A stretch of 49,120 bases of DNA from positions 263,726 through 312,845 of the forward strand of contig NZ_JAMHJQ010000011.1 in assembly GCF_023534745.1 (NCBI RefSeq), in the 5' to 3' direction. The notes under the pieces were generated by a model. The model was not told the origin of the DNA. It did no database searches and saw nothing but the letters and a program-made list of their open reading frames with translations. Positions 8,441 through 16,285 of this stretch are shown piece by piece. How positions within the stretch are numbered: position 1 is the first letter of the stretch; every line of letters begins with the position of its first letter. The position numbers were made by a program, and so were the translations under genes. Origin of the DNA: Streptomyces sp. 35G-GA-8. Its GTDB lineage: Bacteria > Actinomycetota > Actinomycetes > Streptomycetales > Streptomycetaceae.

Positions 8441-9127
8441 CTACTTGCCGGCCGGCGGGGTGGACTTCTTCGCCGTCGTCCCGCGCGGGGTGGTCTTCTT
8501 CGCGGCGGCGGTCCTGGCCTCGGTCTTCGGCGCGGGCTTGGCGGCGGCCTTGACGGCCGGCTTGCCAGCGGGCTTGACGGCAGGCTTGACCACCGGCTTG
8601 ACGGCGCCCCTGGTCCCCGCCTGCGTCTTCGTCTCCGTCTTCGGAGCGGGCTTCGGGGTGGCCTTCGACGCCGACGCGGGCTCGACGGCGACGGCGATCT
8701 CGGTGATCTCGTCCGCGGTCTCACCACGCCAGGCGCGTACGGTCTGCTCGCCGCGCTCGGCGACCTTCTCGTATGTCTCGCGGGCCCGGACCGCGTACTC
8801 CGCCGCCATGCCCACGCTCCGCAGCGCCAGGTCCTGAGCGGTCTCGCCCAGCTTCTTCAGATCGGTGTCGAGCGAGCCGATCACTTCGGTGACCTTGGCC
8901 TGGACGGTCGCCTGGGCCTCCTTGGCCTGGACGGAGACCTTCTCCTGGACGGCCTTGGGGTCGGAGTTCCGCACGGCCTCGAAGCGCCCGGGGGCCTCGG
9001 CCCTCAGCTGCTCGATCAGACCGGGCACCTTCTTGGCCTGCTCGACGGCGATATCGGCGGTACCGGCCGCGAAGTAGAGGGGCGTCGGGTCGGTGAGGGT
9101 CTTGCGCAGGTCATCGGTGATGGCCAT
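8441..9127 (-). CDS. HbhA-like (heparin-binding hemagglutinin family) protein
   Basis: The 228-residue product has an N-terminal helical, probably coiled-coil half (MAITDDLRKTLTDPTPLYFAAGTADIA..., about residues 1-140, heptad-rich with long Q/K/E/A stretches) and a C-terminal basic tail (about 150-228) made of PKPAPKTET, VKPAVKPAG and AAAKKTT repeats. This matches mycobacterial HbhA, where the lysine-rich tail binds heparan sulfate and the coiled coil forms dimers. In Streptomyces an adhesin role is doubtful, and binding of nucleic acid or an acidic polymer by the KPA tail is an equally fair inference. ATG 9127 has GGGAGGA upstream. The gene is 18 bases behind the XRE regulator and almost certainly co-transcribed with it. 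Confidence 0.88.
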   Translation of the reverse strand: MAITDDLRKTLTDPTPLYFAAGTADIAVEQAKKVPGLIEQLRAEAPGRFEAVRNSDPKAVQEKVSVQAKEAQATVQAKVTEVIGSLDTDLKKLGETAQDLALRSVGMAAEYAVRARETYEKVAERGEQTVRAWRGETADEITEIAVAVEPASASKATPKPAPKTETKTQAGTRGAVKPVVKPAVKPAGKPAVKAAAKPAPKTEARTAAAKKTTPRGTTAKKSTPPAGK

Positions 9128-9145
9128 GACTGTGGTCCTCCCGGA

Positions 9146-9631
9146 TCAGTTTGAGGGTGGGGTGGCAGCACTGCCGTGTGTCGTACCGGAACCACCGGCG
9201 TCCGCACCGGCCGCCCTTTCGGCGGTTCCTGTGCCCGTGCTCTCCGCGGCTTCCGTGTCCTCCGTACGCTCCGTACTCTCCGTGTCGAGCGCGTTCTCCT
9301 TGCGGAACGACTCGTAGATCTGGAGGAGCACCTGCTTCTGCCGCTCGTTTATCGAGGGGTCGGCGAGGATGACGGCACGCGTCTCCAGCTCCTCCCGCTC
9401 CCGCTCGTCCAACATCCCGGCCTGCACATACAGCGTCTCCGCGGAGATCCGTAGTGCCTTGGCCAGCTGCTGCAGAATGTCCGCGCTCGGCTTGCGCAGC
9501 CCGCGCTCGATCTGGCTCAGATACGGATTGGACACCCCGGCGGCATCAGCGAGCTGCCGCAGCGACAGCTGCGCGTTACGCCGCTGCTCGCGCAGATACT
9601 CACCGAGATTGCCGACGTTGAGTGATGCCAT
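9146..9631 (-). CDS. XRE-family transcriptional regulator (Rv0474-like)
   Basis: The 161-residue protein has an N-terminal helix-turn-helix of the Cro/CI type (residues about 9-65: LGEYLREQRRNAQLSLRQLADAAGVSNPYLSQIERGLRKPS) followed by LYVQAGML, a helical region, and a disordered Thr/Glu/Gly-rich tail. M. tuberculosis Rv0474 has this layout and also precedes hbhA. The start is ATG 9631 (AGGATGG upstream); an open frame extends to 9820 without support. The 20-bp palindrome at 9661-9680, 30 bases before the ATG, is the obvious candidate operator, which would make the regulator control its own operon with the HbhA-like gene. The ligand or signal is unknown. Confidence 0.92.
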   Translation of the reverse strand: MASLNVGNLGEYLREQRRNAQLSLRQLADAAGVSNPYLSQIERGLRKPSADILQQLAKALRISAETLYVQAGMLDEREREELETRAVILADPSINERQKQVLLQIYESFRKENALDTESTERTEDTEAAESTGTGTAERAAGADAGGSGTTHGSAATPPSN

Positions 9632-9660
9632 AGGGCCATCCTGCGTCGCCCTGCTAACTA

Positions 9661-9680
9661 TTGCAAGCGCATGCTTGCAA
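9661..9680 (-). promoter_or_regulatory. 20-bp palindromic operator in front of XRE-hbhA operon
   Basis: TTGCAAGC and GCTTGCAA are perfect inverted 8-mers separated by GCAT. On the minus strand the downstream half runs into TAGTTA, a fair -10 box, so the palindrome would sit between -35 and -10 and block RNA polymerase when bound. The best candidate for the bound protein is the XRE product encoded directly behind it. Confidence 0.65.
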
Positions 9681-9818
9681 AAGTGTGCCAGGCAACACCC
9701 CGACCGAGCCGCCGGGAGCGCGGCTGTCCGTTCTCGGTAGATGTGGCGAGTCCCAGTGGTTCTGGCAAACGACCTGGCGGAGTCCCGGCGAAGCTGGCCG
9801 GCCTGTACGGTCCACCAC

Positions 9819-10580
9819 ATGGTTGACGAGTTCGATGTGGCTCAAGCTCTGCGCGGTGGGATACCTGACAGGGCGCGAGCCTGGGCCTTCGTTCGGGACT
9901 TTGCCGCAGCGTGGGCGGAGCCGCTCGCCGACGGCGCGGGTACGCGAGCGGAGGAGCTGGAGCGAGCCGAGGGAATGCTGGGGCTCACCCTGCCGACCGC
10001 GTTGCGCGAGGCGTACTCGCTTCTCGGTACACGTCACGACCTCACCGGCAACCAGGACCCGCTGCTGCGCCCTTCCGAGCTGTTCGTGCACGACGAGTTC
10101 GGTGGAATGCTCGTCTTCCGCAGCGAGAACCAGGGATGCGCTTTCTGGGGAGTGCGGCTGCGGGACCTCGGTCAGGACGATCCGCCGGTGTTCGTCCAGT
10201 CACGGGATGGTTGGGTCCGCTACCTGGAGCGGGTCTCCCTGGCCTGTGTCGAGTTCGTACTCAGCGAGACGCTGCTTGGCAGCGAAGGACGGCTCTACAA
10301 CGCCTGCGAACTTCCCGCCAGCCTGATTCGAGAGCTGCCGAGTCGGTTCGCGCCGGTGGAGTTTCCCGAGTACCCGATGTGGACGGGGAAGGAAGAGTCA
10401 CCCGTGTGCTGGTTTTCCGCGCCGGGGAAGCTCTTGCGGCTCGACGGACTGAGTGACCACAGCTGGCTGCACGTTCGGGGAAGTACGTTCGCCGACCTGG
10501 AGTCGCTCTGCGCCGCCCTCCCCAGCCACTGGGTACGTGGGTACTCAGAGCCGTTGGAAGCCGACGAACTGCCTTTCTAG
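9819..10580 (+). CDS. SMI1/KNR4 (SUKH) family protein
   Basis: The 253-residue protein shows the SUKH pattern: RAEELERAEGMLGLTLPTALREAYSLLG near residues 40-70, then LFVHDEFGGMLVFRSENQGCAFWGVRL with the conserved acid/aromatic core. SUKH proteins are widespread in Actinobacteria. Many are immunity proteins of polymorphic toxins, others are of unknown cytoplasmic function. No toxin gene lies next to it, so immunity is only an option. ATG 9819 is preceded by TACGGT seven bases upstream, suggesting a leaderless start; longer open frame to 9741 lacks support. Third-position GC is lower than in neighbouring core genes, which fits an acquired gene. Confidence 0.8.
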   Translation: MVDEFDVAQALRGGIPDRARAWAFVRDFAAAWAEPLADGAGTRAEELERAEGMLGLTLPTALREAYSLLGTRHDLTGNQDPLLRPSELFVHDEFGGMLVFRSENQGCAFWGVRLRDLGQDDPPVFVQSRDGWVRYLERVSLACVEFVLSETLLGSEGRLYNACELPASLIRELPSRFAPVEFPEYPMWTGKEESPVCWFSAPGKLLRLDGLSDHSWLHVRGSTFADLESLCAALPSHWVRGYSEPLEADELPF

Positions 10581-10638
10581 GCATCCGAGGGTCCGCTTGG
10601 ATGACCGGGAAAGTCTGTGAATCGAGCGCAACGGGGGC

Positions 10639-10982
10639 GTGAGGTTGGCTGATCCGTACATCATTCTCAACGAACTCGCCCAAGAGCTTCGGCCGATGCC
10701 ACAGGGGATCGAGTGGTTCGAGGGCCTCTCCGCTGAAGAGCAGTCCAACACCCTGCGCCTCTTGTCACATTTCTGCATTCAGGCCCGCGCCACCGCCGAG
10801 GACGGCCCGGAAAGTATCCGACGCGCCGGACTTCGCGCCACGCACACACTGGCAGTTCTGATCACACGGGGGCAGATCGACCAGCAACTCGGAAAGATCG
10901 CCAGTCTCACCCCGCACGACGAGCGTCTTGCGGCCACGCGTGGCATCGCCTGTCTGTCGACACCCCCGAAGCCCCGGCCTGA
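10639..10982 (+). pseudogene. DUF5958 gene remnant with internal deletion and frameshift
   Basis: From GTG 10639 the frame reads a good DUF5958 N-terminus (IILNELAQELRPMPQGIEWFEGLSAEEQ, ..., GPESIRRAGLRATHTLAVLITRG, LGKIASLTPHDER). At about 10926 the conserved frame is lost. In the next frame the family's C-terminal Cys/His signature continues as SCGHAWHRLSVDTPEAPA and stops at 10980-10982. The middle block expected between DER and CGHAW (about 25 residues in relatives I recall) is missing, so a deletion of a non-multiple of three has fused and shifted the gene. Read without correction, the frame continues to 11169 with nonsense composition. The function of DUF5958 is unknown. Confidence 0.7.
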
Positions 10983-11034
10983 TCCCTCGCGCTTTCGCGC
11001 CTACCGGACCAGTCGCCGGAGGGGAACATCGCGC

Positions 11035-11442
11035 TCAGCTTCGGCAGTTTGCGCATCGCACGTCCCACTGCTCGCCGCGCGGCCCTGGATTGCCGCCTAC
11101 AGCGCCCTGCTCAGCTTCGACGGCTTCATAAAATGCGTCGCCGCAGTCGTCATCCGCGCGGGTGAGTAGTCCATACGCCTCCATGGCGACGTAGTCGAGA
11201 GACTCCCACTCCGGCCAGTCGTCGTTCCAGAGCTCCCGAGGGGGCGACCCACTCGCGTTCAAGCAGGCGCAGCACGGTCCAGATCCACTGGGGCGCCCGG
11301 CTTCCAGTCCCCGCAGAACTGACAAGGCCCAGGTCAGAGACACCTCCTCGATCCAGATCTTTTGGGAACGGACAGCGGGCGGGGCCTCGCCCCGCTGAAA
11401 AGCGTGGGCGCGGTAGGTACGGCGTGGGCGATCATGGGGCAT
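11035..11442 (-). pseudogene. Possible degraded minus-strand gene fragment
   Basis: A 135-codon open frame ends at 11035. Its C-terminal half looks like real protein (ELWNDDWPEWESLDYVAME, AYGLLTRADDDCGDAFYEAVEAEQG), while the N-terminal half is weak. In a neighbouring frame around 11230-11290 a second protein-like stretch appears (APQWIWTVLRLLEREW). This suggests an old gene broken by frameshifts rather than a working one. I do not recognise the family. Its 5' end would overlap the start of the divergent GNAT gene, another argument against function. Together with the DUF5958 remnant it makes 10639-11440 a zone of gene decay. Confidence 0.3.
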
Positions 11443-12322
11443 GCTCTCTGACGGCTGGCAGCTCACCGAAGACGTCGACGAATTCCTCGCGCGGGCCGGG
11501 GACTTCCTGCGCTCGCGGCCCGGTCGGCACGTCATGACGCTGACGTGGGCCGAGAGACTGCGGACGCGAGGGGCGGCGGCGTTCGGCGGGGAAGGCCAGG
11601 TCTTCGGCGTGCTGGAGCGTGCGGGCGAGGTCCATGCCGCCTTCCACCGCCTCATCCCCCGCGCTCTGTGCCTCACTCCGCTCACGCCTGAGCAGGCCGA
11701 CACGCTCGCCGCCCAGCTGGTCGCCGTCGGGCACCCCCTCCCCTCCGTCAGCGCGGACCACGGCACCGCCACCTCTTTCGCCGAGGCCTGGCGGCGGCAC
11801 ACCGGCGCGACGCCGAAGATCCGCGACACGCGGCTGCGTCTGTACCAGCTCGGCACACTCACCCCGCCGGAGCCGATGCCTGCGGGCCGGGGCCGCCTCC
11901 TGGGCGAGCGGGACCATGAGCAAGTCATGTACTGGTGCGGCGAGTTCGCCAAGGCCGTCGGGGAAGACGTCACCATCGACGCTGGCTCCTGGGCCGGCAC
12001 ACGCTACGCCGACAAGCGCTACACGCTCTGGGAGACCCCGGACGGCACCCCCGTCTCCATCGCGGGCATGAACCCGCTGATCGGCGGCCAGATCCAGGTG
12101 GACATCGTCTACACCCCGGCCCATCTGCGCGGTCACGGCTACGCGGGCGCCGTGACGGCGGAGGTGAGCCGGGCCGCGCTGGCGGCGGGCGCGGAGGACG
12201 TCGTGCTGTTCGCGGACCGGTCCAATCCCACCAGCAACGCCCTGTACCAGCGGCTCGGCTACCGCACACTCACCGACTGGGCCACCTACGACTTCATATA
12301 CGCCGCGCCGGACGGGGGTTGA
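11441..12322 (+). CDS. GNAT family N-acetyltransferase
   Basis: The 293-residue protein has a poorly conserved N-terminal half (about 1-140) and a C-terminal GNAT domain. In the latter IQVDIVYTPAHLRGHGYAGAVTAEVSRAAL holds the acetyl-CoA pyrophosphate loop (RGHGYAG), followed by VLFADRSNPTSNALYQRLGYRTL, typical of the fold's last strands. This two-part form is common among actinobacterial predicted acetyltransferases, and the substrate cannot be told. The ATG at 11441 follows GGGGC; no strong ribosome site is seen. It ends 42 bases before the converging flavoprotein gene. Confidence 0.85.
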   Translation: MLSDGWQLTEDVDEFLARAGDFLRSRPGRHVMTLTWAERLRTRGAAAFGGEGQVFGVLERAGEVHAAFHRLIPRALCLTPLTPEQADTLAAQLVAVGHPLPSVSADHGTATSFAEAWRRHTGATPKIRDTRLRLYQLGTLTPPEPMPAGRGRLLGERDHEQVMYWCGEFAKAVGEDVTIDAGSWAGTRYADKRYTLWETPDGTPVSIAGMNPLIGGQIQVDIVYTPAHLRGHGYAGAVTAEVSRAALAAGAEDVVLFADRSNPTSNALYQRLGYRTLTDWATYDFIYAAPDGG

Positions 12323-12364
12323 GAACTCCGGACGGTGCCGTCGGCGGCTCCGAGGGCTGGGCCC

Positions 12365-13390
12365 TCAGCCGAGGCCCGCGGCGAGGGCCGCTTCGGTGTC
12401 GGCGGTGGCCAGGTCGGCGTTGATGTGTGCGCCCGCCAGGGCGCCCGCGGCGGCGGAGGCACCGACCTGGGCGCTCACGTCGGTGGCGTTGCCTGCCACC
12501 CATACGCCCCGGACCGGGGTGGTGCCGGCCGGGCCGGTGGCGAAGTGGCGGCCCATTCCGTCCGGCAGGTCCCGCATCGGCAGGTTCAGACCGGCCAGGC
12601 CTTCGGTACGGGCCCGCATGCTGGTCGCCACCGCGAGAACGCGGCGGGCCACGATCCGCCCGTCGGTCAACCGCACGCCCGCGACGCGGCCGTCCTGGGT
12701 GGACTCGACCGCCGCCACCTGGGTGTCGACGACGCGGATGTCACGGGCGGCGAAGCGCGCACGGGACTCCTCGCCCAGGCCGGTGCCGCGGGTGAAGTAG
12801 ACCAGATCGTCGGTCAACTGCCGGAACAGCAGCGCGTGGTGGACCGAGGCCGGGCCCACGGCCAGGATCCCGATGGGCTCGTCGCGCACCTCCCAGCCAT
12901 GGCAGTACGGGCAGTGCACCACGCCGTGTCCCCAGTGCCGGGCCAGCCCGGGAACGTCGGGCAGTACGTCGCGCAGGCCGGTGGCGACCAGCAGCCGGCG
13001 TGCCCGCAAGACGCCGCCGTCGGCCAGCGTGACCGTGAAGCGCGGATCGCCCTCGGCGGAGGGGGCGGCCGGGACGGCGGAGATCACCTCGCCGGCCACC
13101 ACCTCGCCACCGTAACCGCGTACCTCCTCCCGCCCTCGGCTCAGCAGGTCCGCCGGTGGTACGCCCTCCAGACCGAGCAGACCGTGCACGCCGTCGGCGG
13201 GCGCGTTGCGGGGCGTGCCGCCATCGACCACGACGACGGAGCGACGGGAGCGGGCGAGCATCAGCGCGCCGTTCAAGCCCGCGGCTCCTCCGCCGATCAC
13301 CACGGTGTCTACGGTCCCGTGGGACTCGGTCACGGAGTCGTCGTTCGCGCCGGTCGCGTCGGTCGCGTATTCGGAAGTCGTTACGGGCAT
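12365..13390 (-). CDS. Thioredoxin-reductase-like FAD/NAD(P) oxidoreductase with CPYC dithiol
   Basis: The 341-residue protein has the two-dinucleotide-domain flavoprotein layout: FAD motif VVIGGGAAGLNGAL (about 30-43), an RRLLVATG segment, an active-site dithiol C160-P-Y-C163 in HCPYCHGWE, and the second FAD contact GVWVAGNATD near the C-terminus. The CPxCHGxE motif is typical of the low-molecular-weight branch that includes GliT and HlmI, which oxidise dithiols, rather than classical thioredoxin reductase (CATC). No thioredoxin gene is adjacent. ATG 13390 has GAGGAGAGG upstream. The divergently transcribed XRE-cupin gene starts 92 bases away and is a likely regulator. The natural dithiol substrate is unknown. 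Confidence 0.88.
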   Translation of the reverse strand: MPVTTSEYATDATGANDDSVTESHGTVDTVVIGGGAAGLNGALMLARSRRSVVVVDGGTPRNAPADGVHGLLGLEGVPPADLLSRGREEVRGYGGEVVAGEVISAVPAAPSAEGDPRFTVTLADGGVLRARRLLVATGLRDVLPDVPGLARHWGHGVVHCPYCHGWEVRDEPIGILAVGPASVHHALLFRQLTDDLVYFTRGTGLGEESRARFAARDIRVVDTQVAAVESTQDGRVAGVRLTDGRIVARRVLAVATSMRARTEGLAGLNLPMRDLPDGMGRHFATGPAGTTPVRGVWVAGNATDVSAQVGASAAAGALAGAHINADLATADTEAALAAGLG

Positions 13391-13482
13391 GGCGTACCTC
13401 TCCTCGCGGTGAGCGGACCCCGAGCGGGCCCAGGTACGGCCACGCTAAGCATCGTTTGCGTATGAGGCATAAGGTGTTGCTC

Positions 13483-14115
13483 ATGACGCAAGACAATGGC
13501 GATCTCGACAGCCTGGTACGCAAGCGGATCCGCGCTCTGCGCGTGGCGCAGGGATGGTCCCTGGACGAGCTGGCCACCCGCGCCCGGCTCAGCCCCTCCA
13601 CGCTCAGCCGGATCGAGACCGGGCGGCGCCGTCTCGCCGTGGACCAGCTCGTCACCCTCGCCCGTGCCCTGGACACCACGCTCGACCAACTGGTCGAGAC
13701 GGCCTCGGACGACGTCATCTCCAGCCCGACGATCGACGCCGCCCACCAGGTGATGCGCTGGCCCATCCGGGCGGATCCGGGCATGACCGTCGTACGCCAG
13801 CGTATGACGAACCCGCCGCCCGAGGGCCCGTCGAGCATGCGCGCCCACCCGGGCCGGGAATGGCTCGTCGTCCTCTCCGGCACGGCCGTCCTGCTGCTGG
13901 GCAACCGGCGCTTGCGCGTGGAGACCAACCAGGCCGCCGAGTTCCCCACGATGCTCCCGCACGCCATCGGCGCCGAGGGCGGGCCCTGCGAAGTCCTGGG
14001 CATCTTCGACCGCGACGCCCGCCGCGGCCACCAGCGCAACGAGCAGAGCGCGGGCGGCACCGGCAGCACTCGCGGCGCCCGCGGCGCCGGTGACGCGAGC
14101 AGCCCGTCGCACTGA
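13483..14115 (+). CDS. XRE-family regulator with C-terminal cupin domain
   Basis: The 210-residue protein has an N-terminal helix-turn-helix (about 7-65: LVRKRIRALRVAQGWSLDELATRARLSPSTLSRIETGRR) and a cupin domain (about 95-175; REWLVVLSGTAVLLLGNRRLRVE, FPTMLPHAIG), the architecture of small-molecule-sensing XRE-cupin repressors. ATG 13483 is chosen because AAGGTG sits six bases upstream; ATG 13462 is an in-frame alternative. The last 30 residues are disordered Gly/Ser/Arg. Its position, back to back with the CPYC flavoprotein, suggests that it controls that gene and itself from the 92-base shared promoter region. Confidence 0.88.
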   Translation: MTQDNGDLDSLVRKRIRALRVAQGWSLDELATRARLSPSTLSRIETGRRRLAVDQLVTLARALDTTLDQLVETASDDVISSPTIDAAHQVMRWPIRADPGMTVVRQRMTNPPPEGPSSMRAHPGREWLVVLSGTAVLLLGNRRLRVETNQAAEFPTMLPHAIGAEGGPCEVLGIFDRDARRGHQRNEQSAGGTGSTRGARGAGDASSPSH

Positions 14116-14253
14116 TCCCGGCCCTGCCGCCCCACAGCCCCGTCGCGCCGTCGGTCGCGTCGGCTTGCGCGGCGAGCAGGCCAGGCGCCCACCGTCTTGC
14201 GCTTCCGGGAAGCGACCGTGCCGGACGCCCGCGAACCTCCTAGCGTGGCCGCC

Positions 14254-15138
14254 ATGACACACGCATCCCCGCCCGCCCCGCACACAGCCCACGACCACAA
14301 CCACGGTCACGGTCACGGTCACGACGCCGGCGCCGGCGCCGACGGCCAGACGGAGATCCTCGACCTGGACGCCGAAGTGCTCGCCGAGCACATCGCCTCC
14401 ATCACCGCATGGCTGCCCGTCAAAGCGAGCCCCCGCCACATCGTGGATCTGGGCTGCGGAACCGGGGCCGGCACCCTCGCCCTGCTCAAGCGCTTCCCCG
14501 AGGCCGAGGTGACCGCCGTCGACACCTCGGCCGCCTATCTGCAGCGCCTGCGGGACAAGGCCGCGGCGGCCGGTCTCGCCGATCGGGTACGCACCGTTCA
14601 GGCCGACCTCGACGGTGCCTGGCCCGAGCTCGGCACGCCCGAACTGGTATGGGCATCCGCCTCCATGCACCACATGGCCGACCCCGACCGCACCCTGCGC
14701 CAGGTCCACGACACGCTCGCCCCCGGCGGGCTGTTCGCCGTCGTCGAACTGGCGGGCTTCCCGCGCTTCCTGCCCGAGGACGCCCCGGCGGACCGTCCCG
14801 GACTCGAAGAGCGCTGCCACGCCGCACTCGACCGCCACCACACCGAGCACATGCCCCACCGCGGCGCGGACTGGGGACCCAAGCTGACCGCGGCCGGCTT
14901 CACCGTCGAGGGCGAACGCGTCATCACCGTCAACCTGGGCCCCCCGCACACCGAGGCCGTCGGCCGCTACGCCCTCAGCGGTCTGACCCGCCTGCGCGGG
15001 GGCCTCACCCAGGAACTGACCACCGAAGACCTCGCCGCCCTCGACCGGCTGCTCGACACCGAAAGCCCTCACAGCATCCTGCGCCGCGACGACCTGACGG
15101 TACGCACCGAGCGCACGGTGTGGGCCGCGCGCCGCTGA
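14254..15138 (+). CDS. Class I SAM methyltransferase with His-rich N-terminus
   Basis: The 294-residue protein has motif I HIVDLGCGTGAGTLALL (about 62-78), EVTAVDTSAAYLQRL (motif II acid), WASASMHHMADPDRTLRQVHDTLAPGGLFAVVEL (motifs post-II and III). It is a Methyltransf_25/12-type small-molecule enzyme of unknown substrate. Residues 10-24 are a histidine-rich stretch (HTAHDHNHGHGHGHD) that could bind a metal; this is unusual for the family. ATG 14254 is preceded by TAGCGT seven bases upstream, a clear leaderless arrangement. It follows the XRE-cupin gene by 138 bases and converges with the lipoprotein gene, leaving only 12 bases between stops. Confidence 0.9.
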   Translation: MTHASPPAPHTAHDHNHGHGHGHDAGAGADGQTEILDLDAEVLAEHIASITAWLPVKASPRHIVDLGCGTGAGTLALLKRFPEAEVTAVDTSAAYLQRLRDKAAAAGLADRVRTVQADLDGAWPELGTPELVWASASMHHMADPDRTLRQVHDTLAPGGLFAVVELAGFPRFLPEDAPADRPGLEERCHAALDRHHTEHMPHRGADWGPKLTAAGFTVEGERVITVNLGPPHTEAVGRYALSGLTRLRGGLTQELTTEDLAALDRLLDTESPHSILRRDDLTVRTERTVWAARR

Positions 15139-15150
15139 TCCGACGGGGCG

Positions 15151-16038
15151 TCAGCCCGCCCAGACCTCGGCGTCGTCGGCCGGGACGGTGGTGGCCAGGC
15201 CCAGTTCCTTGCGGGCGGGGACCGACTTGGCCGGGTCGATGCCGGTGAACGCCGAGTCGTAGGCGAGGTAGAACGCGTCGGCGTCGGTGGCCTTCGCGGC
15301 CTTCTTCCAGCTCCCCGCCGCCTTCGTCAGCGTCGCGCGGAGCTTGCCGACCTCGGCGCCCTCGATGCCGTCCAGACCCTTGACGTGTGCGTCGAGGGCA
15401 GCCGCGACGCTCTTGGCCTGCGCCTTGTAGCCATCCAGGTCGTCCTCGACGGTGTCCTTCTCCGGCTGGGTCGCCCACATGGCCTCGTAGACCGCGTTCG
15501 AGCCCGTGAGGTACGTGATCTGCTCGGGCTTGAGGGATTTCGCGACGTCCAGCGAGCCGCTGAACGTGCCCTTCTCCATGGTGTAGGTGCAGCTCACCGC
15601 GCGGTCGCCCGTCCCCCAGCTCTCCTTGGTCGGGACGTAGTAGAAGAGGGCGACGCCCTTGGGGAGCGCCCAGGTGTCCGGGGCGTGCTTCTGCGCCTCG
15701 GCCGGGCAGCGCTCGTCCGCGATCGTCGAGACCCCGTCGTCGCCGGGGTACTCCTTGTCCTTGTCCATGACGAACTCGCCGACGACCTGGCCCTCGTGCG
15801 CCTCGTCGCAGGGCACGATCTCGACGGTGTACGCCGTCCCCTCGGTCTTGCCGGTCGGGTTGTAGCAGTCGCCGATGTCCAGCGAGAACACCGAGCGCTG
15901 GCGAGCGACCTGCTTCGCGCCGTCCTTGGCGCTGTCGATGGCCTCGGAGACGCCCGAGCATCCCACCGCACCGATCGCGAGGAGGGCGGCAGCGGCGGAT
16001 ATGCCGCGAAGGGAACGATACGGGGCACGGCTAGTCAT
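15151..16038 (-). CDS. Septum-formation-domain lipoprotein
   Basis: The 295-residue product starts with a lipoprotein signal (hydrophobic ISAAAALLAIGAVGC, lipidated Cys27), so it should be anchored on the outer face of the membrane. The mature part matches the actinobacterial Septum_form domain pattern: DIGDCYNP near residue 55, VEIVPCDEAHEGQVVGEF, and later paired cysteines (DERCPAEA, VSCTYTM). The C-terminal third is a helical region rich in A and K. The precise role is unknown; relatives have been linked to cell-division membrane proteins only by domain name. ATG 16038 has AAGAGGATG upstream. It is monocistronic. Confidence 0.82.
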   Translation of the reverse strand: MTSRAPYRSLRGISAAAALLAIGAVGCSGVSEAIDSAKDGAKQVARQRSVFSLDIGDCYNPTGKTEGTAYTVEIVPCDEAHEGQVVGEFVMDKDKEYPGDDGVSTIADERCPAEAQKHAPDTWALPKGVALFYYVPTKESWGTGDRAVSCTYTMEKGTFSGSLDVAKSLKPEQITYLTGSNAVYEAMWATQPEKDTVEDDLDGYKAQAKSVAAALDAHVKGLDGIEGAEVGKLRATLTKAAGSWKKAAKATDADAFYLAYDSAFTGIDPAKSVPARKELGLATTVPADDAEVWAG

Positions 16039-16195
16039 GACGTGTACATCCTCTTACGTGATCTTTATGAGGGGCACGCGCATCGTATGCCGTTCCTGTG
16101 GCCCGGCTGTACGAAGGCTGTGCGAAGGTCCTCACCATCGCGGCGTCTCTGACTCGCGACGGGCCGCGAAGGTTGTATCCGGGCCGCTCGCGGAA

Positions 16196-16285
16196 CGTCA
16201 GGAGCTCCTACGTCAGGGACTCGTACGCCTGGAGCTCGTACGCCAGAAGCTCGTACGTCAGGAGCTCGTACGTCAGGAGCTCCTG
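16196..16285. repeat. 15-bp tandem repeats at the helR stop codon
   Basis: About six copies of a 15-bp unit (AGGAGCTCGTACGTC, with single changes) end inside the last codons of helR. The period is a multiple of three, and the minus-strand reading of copies contains TGA in the helR frame, so the stop is followed by back-up stops. Confidence 0.85.

Noticed and set aside
16196-16285. CRISPR-like array
   Set aside because: Units are 15 bp without unique spacers; it is a plain tandem repeat. The other arrays in the window were rejected on the same ground.
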